NCBI GenBank assembly: GCA_009193035.1
Contig: SWDT01000080.1
Location: forward strand, 1 to 64,000
Source: Halicephalobus mephisto
Lineage: Eukaryota > Nematoda > Chromadorea > Rhabditida > Panagrolaimidae
DNA length: 64,000 nucleotides
Reading direction: 5' to 3'
Shown here: one piece after another, positions 32,085 through 43,500 of the stretch
How positions within the stretch are numbered: position 1 is the stretch's first letter
How the letters are laid out: every line of letters begins with the position of its first letter
Translations under genes and position numbers: made by a program
Notes under the pieces: generated by a model
What the model was told of the DNA's origin: nothing
Database searches by the model: none
What the model saw: the letters and a program-made list of their open reading frames with translations, nothing else

Positions 32085-33571
32085 ATGGCCAAGAGAGATT
32101 TCATTAATTGTGAACTGAACTTAAAAAATGAGAAGATGACTTTTTCTATGGATAGTCAATATGATGCTTTGAGAATTATCAATAAAAATGGCCAAGGTTA
32201 TATAATGTAAGTTAGTTTTGTAAATCACACTTTTATAAAAAGAATATCTTGTAAAAAATCTTTAGAAAATTATAAGATACAAATTTCCATAAATTTTCAT
32301 CTCAATCTGAAAAGTGCAAAATTTTCTGTTTACGTGGTTCTTAAAAGAACAGAACATCGGAAAATTCTCGAATTTTCCAGAACCTACTAAATATTTTTTG
32401 AATTTTTATCCAAAGGTTATAACTATAGAATTCCATCCAAAGTGAACTGATTTATAAAATCTGTTAATTTTATATTTACAGTAAGGCATATGACACAAGC
32501 AATCAGCGACTGGTTGCAGTTAAAATGATCAAAGAAATGTATGATCCATATAACATCAAGAGGATCTACAGAGAATTTGTCATCGCAAAAACCGTCAAAC
32601 ATAAGAATGTAAGTCAACAAAGATAGTTAAGGTTTCAAAAAGTAGTTTTTTATTGTACCCCATTTCAGCTGATTACTTTACTCGACGCATTTACTCCAGA
32701 AGGAAAAAATATGTACTTTGTCTACGAATACATGGATGCTTCTATGCGAGACTACCTCAAATTACCCTCATCAGACATAAACAATCTCACAAACATCGTC
32801 TGGAATCCAAACACCGGGGACTATTTCACTGCCGATATCCTCTTTCAATTTTTTTGCGGTTTACGGTATCTACATCAAGACAAATTGAAATTCATCCATC
32901 GAGATATTAAGCCCGAAAACATTCTTATCAAACGATTATCTGGAGGAAACTGGCACTTGAAAATCCATAATCTAGCCCTGGCTAGACAGTTACAAGAGGG
33001 CGATGTCAATATTACCAACGATTTCATCACTTGTCCTTATCGAGCTCCAGAAGTCATGATAGGTGACTTATATAGCTCCGCTATAGATCTTTGGCCTGTG
33101 GGCTGTATCCTAGCCGAAATGATTACGGGAAATATTCTGTTTAAGAAAACGGATCAAACAAATCAATTTCTTCAAATCCTGCATCTTGTGGGGTTTCCAG
33201 AAGGAACGAATTTTCCTACAGTTATCAAATTGAAAATAGAGAACGAATTAAACCGATATGGATCTAACAGAATAAATAGTAATTTCGGTGATGACAAACT
33301 TCCTAATTGGACCAAACAGAGAATCACGAAAGAATTTGTGAGGAATTTACTGAAGTATCTCCTGGAATTCGACCCAAACACAAGACTTACTGCTGAACAA
33401 GGAACAGAATTACTTCAGTTCGAGTTCCTCGAAGACAGATCTGGAAAGAACAACATTGCTCCATTGTCTCATAATCCTATTGATGAAGGCGGACCTCATA
33501 CAGTGTCAGAATGGAGACAGTTAATCAATGAAAAATTGAACGATTATGAAATTAAGAGATTCCAGAATTGA
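32085..33571 (+). CDS. MAPK/JNK-like probable pseudokinase
   Basis: Exons 32085-32206, 32482-32608 and 32669-33571 encode 383 aa, with phases consistent. The fold follows MAP kinases: a degenerate glycine loop (NKNGQGYIIKAYD), VAVK with Lys ~55, IKRIYREFVIAKTVKHKN, HRDIKPEN with catalytic Asp ~162, YRAPEVMIGDLYSSAIDLWPVGCI in two parts, and a C-lobe ending near FDPNTRLTAEQ. Two key motifs are gone. The DFG position reads H-NLA-LAR (Asn ~184 replaces the metal-binding Asp), and the TPY activation motif reads TND (~199-201). The gene therefore probably encodes a kinase-like protein with weak or no catalysis and no TxY switch, possibly a scaffold or decoy in MAPK signalling. It is closest in pattern to JNK-type MAPKs. 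Upstream exons cannot be excluded. Confidence 0.8.
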
Positions 33572-34399
33572 AAATTGCGCTCAATTCAATTTTTGACAGA
33601 TATACTATCGTTTTTAGCAACTTTTTAATAAACAATATTGTATATTGTTTATTAAATTAATTGATGCTCTATTCGAGTCGATAAACGTACCATCGATTTA
33701 TTTTAAAAAATAAAAATATGTTTTTTTTATCTGAAAAATCATTAATGACTCGACTTTGAATTTTATCACGAAATGCGATTTGCAATTTTTACTTTCAAAA
33801 ATGACATCAATTCAAGAACAGTATATATTCGATGAATATAATAATTATTTTCGTTTTAATTACTTCTTCGATTTGATATTATTACTAAACTTACTGTTTT
33901 TCAAAAAACGACATTTTTTAAATTCCGAAATGATTCATTATTTAATTAATGACGTTGTAAAATAAACAATGCAAAAATAACTATTATACGATAATATCTC
34001 TTTTAAATTAATTTCTTACTTTTGCTGACAGTTTCAATCGATTTTTTAAAAAAATAATTCCATCATTTTTTGCAACTTTTCCCGGAGATCAAGACATAAT
34101 TTAGAAAAAATATCATTTATATCAATATTTACAATGTGACTAACTGAGGTTAAAAGCTGCTTCCAGTTAATCCGAAAAGTGGAAGAAAATATTTGTCGAG
34201 TTTTTGATTGACGTGAGGAGGAGCCTGAGATCGATCATAAAACACAAACTTGGTCTTATAAAAATAACGGTAAAAAACTTCTAACTGATTCAAGTTGACT
34301 TTCTTTGACAGGTTTTCTGTTGACTTTGTTGAAATAAACGTTATTCTAGGATTTGATTGCTCTTGAACTCTGTTCCTAAAAGTTTATTTTTCGAGAAAA
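33572..34399. other. Intergenic A/T-rich DNA
   Basis: An inverted AATAAACAATA...TATTGTTTATT lies at ~33625-33655, a possible terminator/polyadenylation region of the kinase gene. Nothing else is supported. Confidence 0.4.
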
Positions 34400-35728
34400 A
34401 TGGATAAAATTTATTTTTTAACTATAATTACCGTATTAGTCGCTTGTATTAGTGGACAAACGACTCAAAGCTACCAAGGGACTACAGGAACTCTGAACTA
34501 CAACGACGGGACTTCTAATTATTATACTACCCCTACTTACAACCAATTCAATCCGAACACATATGGTACTCAAAATTACCAATATGGACAGCAGTACGAT
34601 CCAAACAACCCAATAACCAGTACAACAGTGCCCAATACGGTCAGGCTCAGCAGTACAACCAAGCACAATACGGTAACACTGCACAATATAACCCTAACAA
34701 CCCTAACAGTCAGTATAATCAACAAAAACAATATGGACAAATGTATGATCCCAACAACCAGTTAACCGGTCAATACAGTCAGAATCAACAGTACACCACT
34801 AACACCCAATATAATCCTAACTCTAACACTCAACAAAATCAATATGGACAAATGTATAACCCCAACAATCAGTACACCAATGGCCAATATGGTATGACTG
34901 GCAATATGGTCAGAATCAACAATACAATCAGAATCAACAATATAACCAAGCACAATATGGACAAAGCCAGCCTTATGGACAGGGACAAGCTTACGGTAAT
35001 ACCCAATATAATATGGGACAGTACGGAAATACTCCCATGTATGATCAAAGTGGAAATCAAAATGAACAAGTTCTTACACCTTCAGCAGCAGTAACACCGG
35101 CGCAATCAGGTGAAATACGAGCAATACAGCTTCAACAATGGCCAGTGCTATTATTCCGTAAGTTAAAGTTGATTTTCGAAGTGAAATTTATTTGGAAAGA
35201 AGGTTTTGAAATACTAGTATTTTGTAGAAGCTTCCAGAACTTTTCATACCTCATGAAAGGATCTAAATTCTTCTAGTGTCCTATAGGAAGTTCTGGAATC
35301 GTTGAGAATTCTATACAAAGTTCCAAAAGTTTCTCAAATCTAATAGAAGAGTCAAAACTCTTCTAGAAGCTTTATTATATCCATACAAGCTTCTGAGAAT
35401 TTCTAAAATCTTTTAAGAATTCCAACATGTTCTGAAATTCAACAGAAATTTTCAAAGTACCACAAATCGAGAATTTTAGAAGTTTATAAAGTTGAAAAAA
35501 TGTGTATTAAGATAATAAAATAAAAGTCGTTAATCTTTTAATAACTTTTAGAATGGTCAACTCCACGATAATGGAAACGTCAGACCTCTGACTCAAGCCG
35601 AACAACAACAATTGGACAGTTTCAACCAGCAGATGGCACAGTATGCTCGGCAATTCGAGCAGAGCCTTTCTGGATCATGGGCTCCCTTTTCAACTTCAAC
35701 AGTAACTCCAACACCAACCAGAATCTAA
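34400..35728 (+). pseudogene. Secreted Q/N/Y-rich repeat protein with frameshifts
   Basis: From ATG 34400 a signal peptide (MDKIYFLTIITVLVACISGQ) leads into a repetitive region of QYGQ, QYNP, YDPNNQ and QNQQY units. The Q/N/Y reading passes through three frames: the first to ~34605 (AACAACCCAATAACC), the second to ~34895 and the third to ~35110. A fourth switch is needed just before EQYSFNNGQCYYS and the donor at 35158. Exon 2 (35552-35728) reads NGQLHDNGNVRPLTQAEQQQ and ends TPTPTRI. Each switch fits one or two missing or extra bases. A real, decaying gene and an indel-prone sequence read are both possible. Its composition is prion-like, as in nematode secreted Q/N-rich proteins; function unknown. 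Confidence 0.6.
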
Positions 35729-36002
35729 ACCTCCCATCGTGCCCCAGATTCCTTGCTTCTGCAGTCAATGCTGATTTCAACTCCAATGATATCTGACTTT
35801 AAAAAATAACATTTCATTCAATCTTTTCGAAATAAATTTTACCATTTTTCAAAACCTATTACTCTAGTATTGACTGTAAAAACTTTCACCAGGCACTTTT
35901 GTGTTCAAACGAGATTATTTTGAAGAATTGAGCTAATCATCGAACCATTCGAGACTTTTTTCTGAAGACCTAGAAGTGATTTCGAGACTTTTTTCCGACA
36001 TT
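35729..36002. other. Convergent 3' flanks
   Basis: AATAAATTT near 35832 is a likely polyadenylation signal of the Q/N/Y-rich gene; the minus-strand gene ends at 36003. Confidence 0.4.
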
Positions 36003-39000
36003 CTAGAAGAGGCTCCGATCTGGATTCGCTGGAGATGGCTGTTCTTTGATTCCATCCAGCAAATTGGTTTTTCTAAAAAATTTAAATTATTTTAAAAATC
36101 GCTTAAAATTTTTAACTTGTATTCTTTAAAACTCAATACCTTACAAAATGGTCCCAACACGAATAAACAGGATCTTCCAGAATCATGTTATTAAAAAAAT
36201 TTTTTTCGAAATGGTCTCGAAACGAATTTTAAGTTTTTTAAAACTATTGAAATTTAAAATTCCAAATATTTTCGAAAGTTCTATTTGATTCTAGAAGTTT
36301 CTACAGTATCTTAGTCATGTTATTACAAAAATTGAAAATCAATTTTTTCCGAAATGGTCTCGAAACGAAATTCCATAACTTTTAAGAAATGCTAAAAGTC
36401 CTAAATTTGAGATTCTGAAAAATCCTAAACTTTCACAAAATTCAAAAAAGTTTAAAAATCATCCATCAAATTTTGAAAAAAAGGAAAAATTAAAGTTTTC
36501 ACCACAAAATCAAAAACAAACCTTAAAATTCCCGTGGGTTTTGTTGCTGAAGAACTTCTGACGGAAGCCGCGTCGTCATCTGAAGAAGCAAAACCCGTAT
36601 CAATGGCAGAATCTATCATTTGACTAAAATAGGAAAAAATACAAAAAAAAAAAAAAATAAATAAAAATTTATTTTACAAACCTTGTTGGAGTCGTCAGAT
36701 TCTGAATCAGATTCACATTTGAAGATGTCGTTGATGACTTGCTGATCCCGCTATCCGTCATCGGATTGGAAGATCTGTTCGGAGTCTCTAAGAAGGTGTT
36801 CGAAGCCACGGGTTTCTCTGGAGAAGGTCGAGAAGCCAGCTCCCACAATCTGAAATTTGAATATTAAAATTTTATAAAAATTAAAAATGATTATTTTTAC
36901 AAAATTACCTCAACACAAATTCCTAGTCCTAAAAATTTCTCAGAATTTCGATTTCTAAAATTCTAAGTTTTCAGAATTTTAATTTTTTTAAATTTTAGGT
37001 TTCTAGAATTTTAATTTTTAATAATTCTAAGTTTTCAGAATTTTAATTTTTAATAATTCTAAGTTTTCAGAATTTCGATTTTTAATAATTCCAAGTTTTC
37101 AGAATTTTAATTTTTAATAATTCTAAGTTTTCATAAGATCCTAGATGCTTCTGGAAAATTCGAAATATTTTCTATAAAATTGTTCTAATACGAATTTTCA
37201 GAAACTTATAGAATCTTAGAGTTCAGATGGTTCTGTTTCTACTAAATTCTAGAAGATTCAACATATAAAAATTAAGAATTATCCAACTGTGAATTTTTAA
37301 AATTTCCAGAATCTTCAAGTTGAAATAGTTTCAAAAAAAATCTACTAAATTAGGAAATTCTGATTTTTGAAACTTCCAAAATATAGAGGATTCTGAAATC
37401 TACAGAATTTTACTTTTCTAAAACTTAATAAAAAAAAAGTAAATTACCCATGGGATCTTTTTGAATATTTTTCTTTGAGTGCAGACATGTTTGATTTTGT
37501 GGATCTTCCGGAACAAACAGAAATAACATCACTTCCATCGACATCAGAACTGGCTACGATGACGGAATGGTACATGTAGTTCGGGTTTCTCATGCATTTG
37601 GAATGGATCAACTGAGCCAAGTCCGCGGCATCTCCGAAAACACTGCCTTCAGGATCAGGGTCCGGAGCCACAGAATGACTTGCTTCAGTTGCCGATTCAA
37701 ACATGTTTTGGAGAGTTTTGAAGGCAGACAGAGCTGAGATATCCGATGGAGTCGGGCTCTTCGCTCCTAAAAAGGAGTAATAAAAAGTAAAAAGTAAAAT
37801 TTAAAATTTTTATATCAAAAAACAACCTTTTAATTTCCGTTAAAAAATTAATTCATATATGAAAGCAACTGAATTTAGTAAAAAGAAATTATTTGAAAAT
37901 CCATATATGAAAACAACTAATTTCGTAAAATAATATTATTATGAAATGAATTCATTTATACAAGGTATGGAATTAATTAGTGCTATGGGAAAAATAATTT
38001 ACGTGTGAAATTAATTAAATCCGTTCATTAATGCTGTGAGAAATTGATTTATATACGGAAATAATTGAATTCATTACAATATTATTTAAAAAGCAATTGA
38101 TATATAGAAATTACCAAATTTTGTAAATAATGTTATTTAGAAACATTTGATATATGAAAATAATTGGACTATTTAAATACCATCCCCTTGAAAATAGTTG
38201 ATATATGAAAGCAGTTAAATTTTGTAAATAGTATCACTTAAAAAGTAATTGATATGTAAAACTTACTTTTTAGTAGTTGTTCTTCATTTCTAAGAGCTTC
38301 TGGGTAATCCGCGAACTCGTCATCCCAGATGGCGTCTCCATCCCAGAGCAATCTAATTTCAGAAGCTTCTGTTGGAGCTAAACTGATTGCATCGTCCTCG
38401 TCTTCTTCTTTTCGCTCTTCTGCTCTTCCGGTTCTTCTCAATCTGGAAGCGGCGGATATGGATGAACTTCCTCCGATGCTGCTGATATCGTCGAACATTT
38501 CGGATCTTATCCTGGTTGCTTGTCTGATCGGAGTCGAATTTAAGTTTAATCCAGCTAATCCTTTTTTCGAATCTTCTTCATCCAATTGCAATCGACGATT
38601 TGGATTTTCTATAAGTTTGATAAACGTCCCACTGGGTCCTTTGACTTTGATGGATCTCCTCTTCGCCGACGAACTTGAGCCTTGTTGACTCGTGGATGCT
38701 TCATCATCGAATTCATCAACAGATATGATTGTTCGCTTTTCTTCTTCATTGGAGCAGCAAGGATCTAGAGTCAGAAGTCTGGTGTCACTTCGAGCAAGGA
38801 GATCACAATGAGCCCCGTCGAAAATGGTCCAGACAAACCCTTTCCCGAGGTATTTGTTCGCGATTCTGTAAGCGCAATAGGAGCTGAATCCGGCAATCAA
38901 GAGCACTCCACTCGTTCTCGCTGAAAAATCCAAATTATAACATATACAAACAACTAATAAACTAATTATTCAATTAATTTTCTTCTTTTTTTGGCGAAAA

Positions 39001-39817
39001 ATTCGAAAGTATAATATAAAAATAAAAAATTATTAAATTAATCCCCATTTATTTTCCCTCAACAAATATGAGATTTTTAAAGATAAAGTACTTAATAATT
39101 GTAAACTAAATGAAATAACCCTTAAATCACGTAGATTTCAAGATTTAAAAAAATTACTCAACTTTGATCTTGACACTAACGATGATTTCATTGTTTTTAA
39201 CATAGTTTTAAATAATTTCCGCATGATTTTCGATTATTTTCTTATATCTACAAGATAAAAGAACATCTTAACTTCAGTTTAAAAACATATTTCTTAGAAA
39301 ATAATAAACTTAAATAAAATTATTGCACTAGAATCAACCTAACCATCATCAGTGTCAGAATAAAAGTGAACTATTTTTTTTAATCTTTTAGTAGAAATAT
39401 AAGAGTAAATTTATTTTGAGCATTATATTTTAGATATAAAGAAGTAGATTAAGTTGTTCAATTTTGGTCTCGACACGAATGACGATTCAAACGCTTCTAA
39501 CGAAATTTCCGAGCGCTTCTGAGTACTTTATTGATCAGTTTTATATTCGTTAGATAGAGGGTGATCTCAGCTACAGTTCAAAAAAAAGTTTACCGAAAAC
39601 CGATAAATTTAAACAAAGTTACAGAGTTTCGAAATTTAATAATTTTATTATTCGCGTCGAGACCAAAAGTGAACTTGTTTTTTGAACAATCCATGACTTT
39701 TGTCTTACCGGAATACTCAATTCTTCCAGATAAGGGAAAAATTTTCAAAACTAAAGTATCCGTAGCAGTGTCCACAAACCCGTCAGCGAGAGAAAGAAAT
39801 TCAGATCTTGTGGACAT
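36003..39817 (-). CDS. Membrane-anchored acidic/serine-rich protein, six exons
   Basis: Exons on the minus strand: 39817-39709, 38920-38267, 37766-37448, 36849-36682, 36624-36522 and 36072-36003. All junctions are GT-AG and in phase except inside exon 5. There one extra base near 36601 (GCCATTGA-A-TACGGG) breaks a reading that otherwise runs from SQMIDSAI to GFASSDDDAASV and on to PANPDRSLF-stop. Taken literally the protein ends ~17 codons into exon 5. After an N-terminal ~36 residues (MSTRSEFLSLADGFVD...), exon 2 opens with one TM segment (SGVLLIAGFSSYCAYRIA). A long hydrophilic part follows (EERKEEDEDDAISLAPTEAS, LWDGDAIWDDEFADYPEAL). Single-pass organelle or plasma-membrane anchoring is likely. 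I do not recognise the family; mitoguardin-like anchoring was considered but not supported. A TTTCAG at ~39885 could be a trans-splice site. Confidence 0.7.
37850..38250 (-). repeat. Intronic GATATATGAAA repeats
   Basis: Intron 2 of the gene at 36-39.8 kb is made of diverged ~60-bp units containing TTGATATATGAAAATAATTG and ATTTTGTAAATA. Confidence 0.6.
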
Positions 39818-39819
39818 TG

Positions 39820-40550
39820 TAACAATTAACAGTATAACTATGAACAATTCACATCACAACAGTAATACCACCACTGAAATAATAAAAATATAATAACTTT
39901 AAAGTTCACGACCTCAACCACGCTCACAAGAAAGAAATTTCGAAAATACCAAGTTCAAGATCGATTGGATGAAAGACGACGAAGAATGGCTAATCCATAA
40001 AGTCAAAAAAGTGATAAAGTAAAGATAAAACTGCTAGATCAAGGGAGACAGCTGCTGCAACGTCTATGGGGGGAGTTTATAGACAAGCTTTCAACCACAG
40101 GAAATCATTTTCCAAAAATAAAACTAGAGTAGACTGATTTCATAATAATTGGATTTTAATGAAACATTCTGAAACTTAAAAATTTTATAAAACATAATGG
40201 AGTATTTTAGAACCTTGTAGAATATCAAAAAATCCAATAGAGATTCTCAAAGTCTTCGGAATATAAAAGGAATCTCTAAGATCTCATGGAAGATGATGAA
40301 ATTTCTGAAAACTTTACAGATCCTAAAATTTTTAGAATCGTAAAAACTCCTAGAATCCTCGGGAATTCAGGAACAATTTGTACAACTTTTCAGAATTTTA
40401 TGGAAACTTTTACGGTACAATAGGTGATTCTGAAAGCTTCGAAGGTATTATAGACGATTCCAGAATTCACAATTTTGTGCAAATTCTAAAAAGCCAATAA
40501 TTCTACGTTTCTAAAACTCAAAAAATTCATTTCAAGACAAACTCGTAACG
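39820..40550. other. Promoter region and low-complexity DNA
   Basis: 39820-40080 is less A/T-rich and is probably the upstream region of the minus-strand gene starting at 39817. 40140-40540 is GATTCTAGAA-type low-complexity sequence. Confidence 0.4.
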
Positions 40551-43500
40551 TCATTTATTTCGGATTTTTACAATGATGTGACTCGTCCCAATCATGTGGT
40601 CAGTTGTGCTTTGCCAGCTGTCAATGACCGGGAGCGCAAGACAAATGATCTCCAAGGGAATATTGACTTTAGGAACCCGGGATAACTCAAGGTTACAGAC
40701 AATTGATCCAAATCGATATCCAGTACAATAGAAAAATAAACAACCTACAAAAAAAAGTTCGATTACAACCGGAAGATGGTTTACAAAGTGCAGGATCTTT
40801 CTTTGAAGATCAAACAAAGCCAGACAAGGCTCAAATTCCCGATCGCCTGAGGGAAAGTTTGTTTACCTAAATTTTTAGGACTACAAAAGGTGTATTTTTT
40901 CAAATGAGTTTAGATTCACAAAATGGTTCAAATTCGAAAAATTAATAATTTTAAAAATTAAAAAATTAAAAAAATCGAAAATTAATAGAAAAATGAAAAA
41001 TAAAATTTTCGCAATATAATCTCAAGAAGAATTTTGAAAGTACTTATTAAAATTTCAGAATTTTTAGGATTTTTAAAGAGTTTCTATGATTCTTGAAGAT
41101 TCTAAAAAATTTCAGAATTTTTAGGATTTTTAAAAATTCCAAAATTCATCTGGATTCTAAAATTCGAGAATCTTCCACTAGATTCCAAGACTCCATGAAA
41201 TTTTAGAAATTTTCAGAATTTTCCATTGGATTCTGGAAGATTCTAGAAAATTTCAAAATATTTTTTAAAATTTCAGAAATTTACACCAAATTTTAAACGA
41301 CTTTAGAGGCTTCTGTGAAAATTTTTAAGTTACACAAACTAAAATCTGCAAGATTTCGTAATATTCTAAGTTTTTCATAATTCTAGAATTTTTTTAAAAT
41401 TATTTAAAATTCAAAAAAATTTCAAAATCTTTTTACTTAATTCTCAAAAATTCCAAAAAAGTTCCGCAAAAATCAGTCAATAAAAACATAAAAACCGCAA
41501 TTGTGTTCGATCAAGAAAGTCGAAAATTTTCGAATTCCTGTTTACCTAGAAAACTCTAATTTTGGTTTCAATTGACTCACAAGGTCAAAAGGATTAAACA
41601 AGGTCATTTCGAATTATTCAATAAAACTATTTTTTAAAAGTGTTTATGGCATTTTTATTGTAAAATAAAAAATAATCAAAAAAAAATAAAAAAAATTTCT
41701 AAAATTAAAAAAAATCAAAAATATTCAAAATTATTTAAAATTATTTAAAATTAAAAAAACCAAAAATATTTAAAAATTTTATTTTTCTAAAATTATTTAA
41801 AATTAAAAAATCAAAAATATTCAAAATTATTTAAAATTAAAAAAATCAAAAATATTTTTAAAATTTCTAAAATAAAAAATTATTTTTAAATTTTTTAAAA
41901 TGGAAACAGGTGACCCTATCTTTTACATTTAAAATTAAAATGGACGTAAGTGTTCAAGATCGAAAGTTAACTCCGTGATTTTTTGAAAGTAATCTTTGTA
42001 AAATTTTCTCATCGTCGACGTGAGAGTTGCAGAAAAACGAGAAAAGTAAATTTTTCTATTTCCACCTGTTTGACAATTATCTTAAATCGCAATTTATTTT
42101 TAAATTTTTTTGAAATTTTTAAAAAATTATTTTTTTGGAATTTTTAAAAATTATTTTTTTGAAATTTTTTAAACATTATTTTTTTGGAATTTTTAAAAAA
42201 TTATTTTTTTCATTTTAAAAAAGTAATGTGAATTATGATTTTTGAGTACTGTAATAAGTGATTATTAATTCTAGAAAATTGTGTATTTATTTCGATTTAA
42301 ATATTTTTAGATTAATTTAAAAATATTTTTTAAAATTGATTCAGAAATTGTGGAAAATTGCGAAATCGTCACGTAGGATATTTTACTTTTTAAGAAATCC
42401 CGAAAATTCGTGTCGGGATAATTCCGCACTAAAAATTGTTTTTAATTTTTATAAAAGTAGAATTTCGGAAAAAATATTTAAACTTTCAAATTTCAAATGC
42501 TTCTAAAAATTCCAAACTTTCGTGTCAGGACCATTTCGTAGGAATTTTTAATTTTCCGAATTTCTTGAAGTTTCTAAAGTCCTTCAGAATCCAACGAAAA
42601 CTTCCGAAGTCAAAGATTCTAAAAAATTTTAAACTTTCGTTTCAGGACCATTTCGTAAAAAAATTTCAAAATTCCTTGATTTTTGAATTTTTCCACGTTT
42701 GAAATTATTTTAAATTTTAATTTATTTCTAAAACAAACTTTAGTGTGGATTTTCTCAAAATTTAAATAAAAACTTGTGGAATTTTATTTTTTCAAATCCA
42801 CCCAAAAACAAAGTTTATCTGGTCCTTCCTTCCAATGCCTAAGGGACTCAGGAAGCTAAATTGATCAATTTTCTTGTTTTAGTCAACTCAGCTGAGTCAA
42901 AACCAACTTTCCAAAAACGGAAAACTAAAAATAATCCATAGTTGTCGAAAAAGTTTGTTTTTTTAATTTCTGGAACAAATCTAATAAGTAATGCAGAATT
43001 TATGTGCACATACATATATGCTTATATACGCATAATATGAATATACATAGATATATCTATGTACACATATATATACATAGATATATAGATATATAGATAT
43101 ATATACATAGATGTGCCTATATACCCATTCCTAGACAGATATGCATATATGTATGCATATTATATATATACATACACACGTACGCATTTCATGCATATAT
43201 ACATATATATATATATATACATACATATATACATACATATATATATACATATATATATACATACATACATATATACATACATATATACATACATACATAT
43301 ATACATACATATATACATAAGTATTCCTATAGACTTATATACACATATATGTACATAATGCACACACATATACTATGATATGCATATATACTTACATAGA
43401 CATATGTATGCACCTATACACTGCTCACAAGACAAGAAAACGTCAAGCACAGTACCTACTTGTTCACTCGCGTTCCTACTACTTCTTAAGCTGATAACTA

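Noticed and set aside
31916..32134. Minus-strand frame opposite kinase exon 1 with protein-like composition
   Set aside because: It overlaps the well-supported plus-strand exon, lacks a start and ends without a usable donor; left only as a remark.
36003..39817. Mitoguardin identity for the six-exon gene
   Set aside because: One N-terminal TM and an acidic body are compatible, but I recognise no diagnostic motif.
43113..43369. Tyr/Ile-rich frames on both strands
   Set aside because: Artefacts of the TATA/CATA microsatellite.
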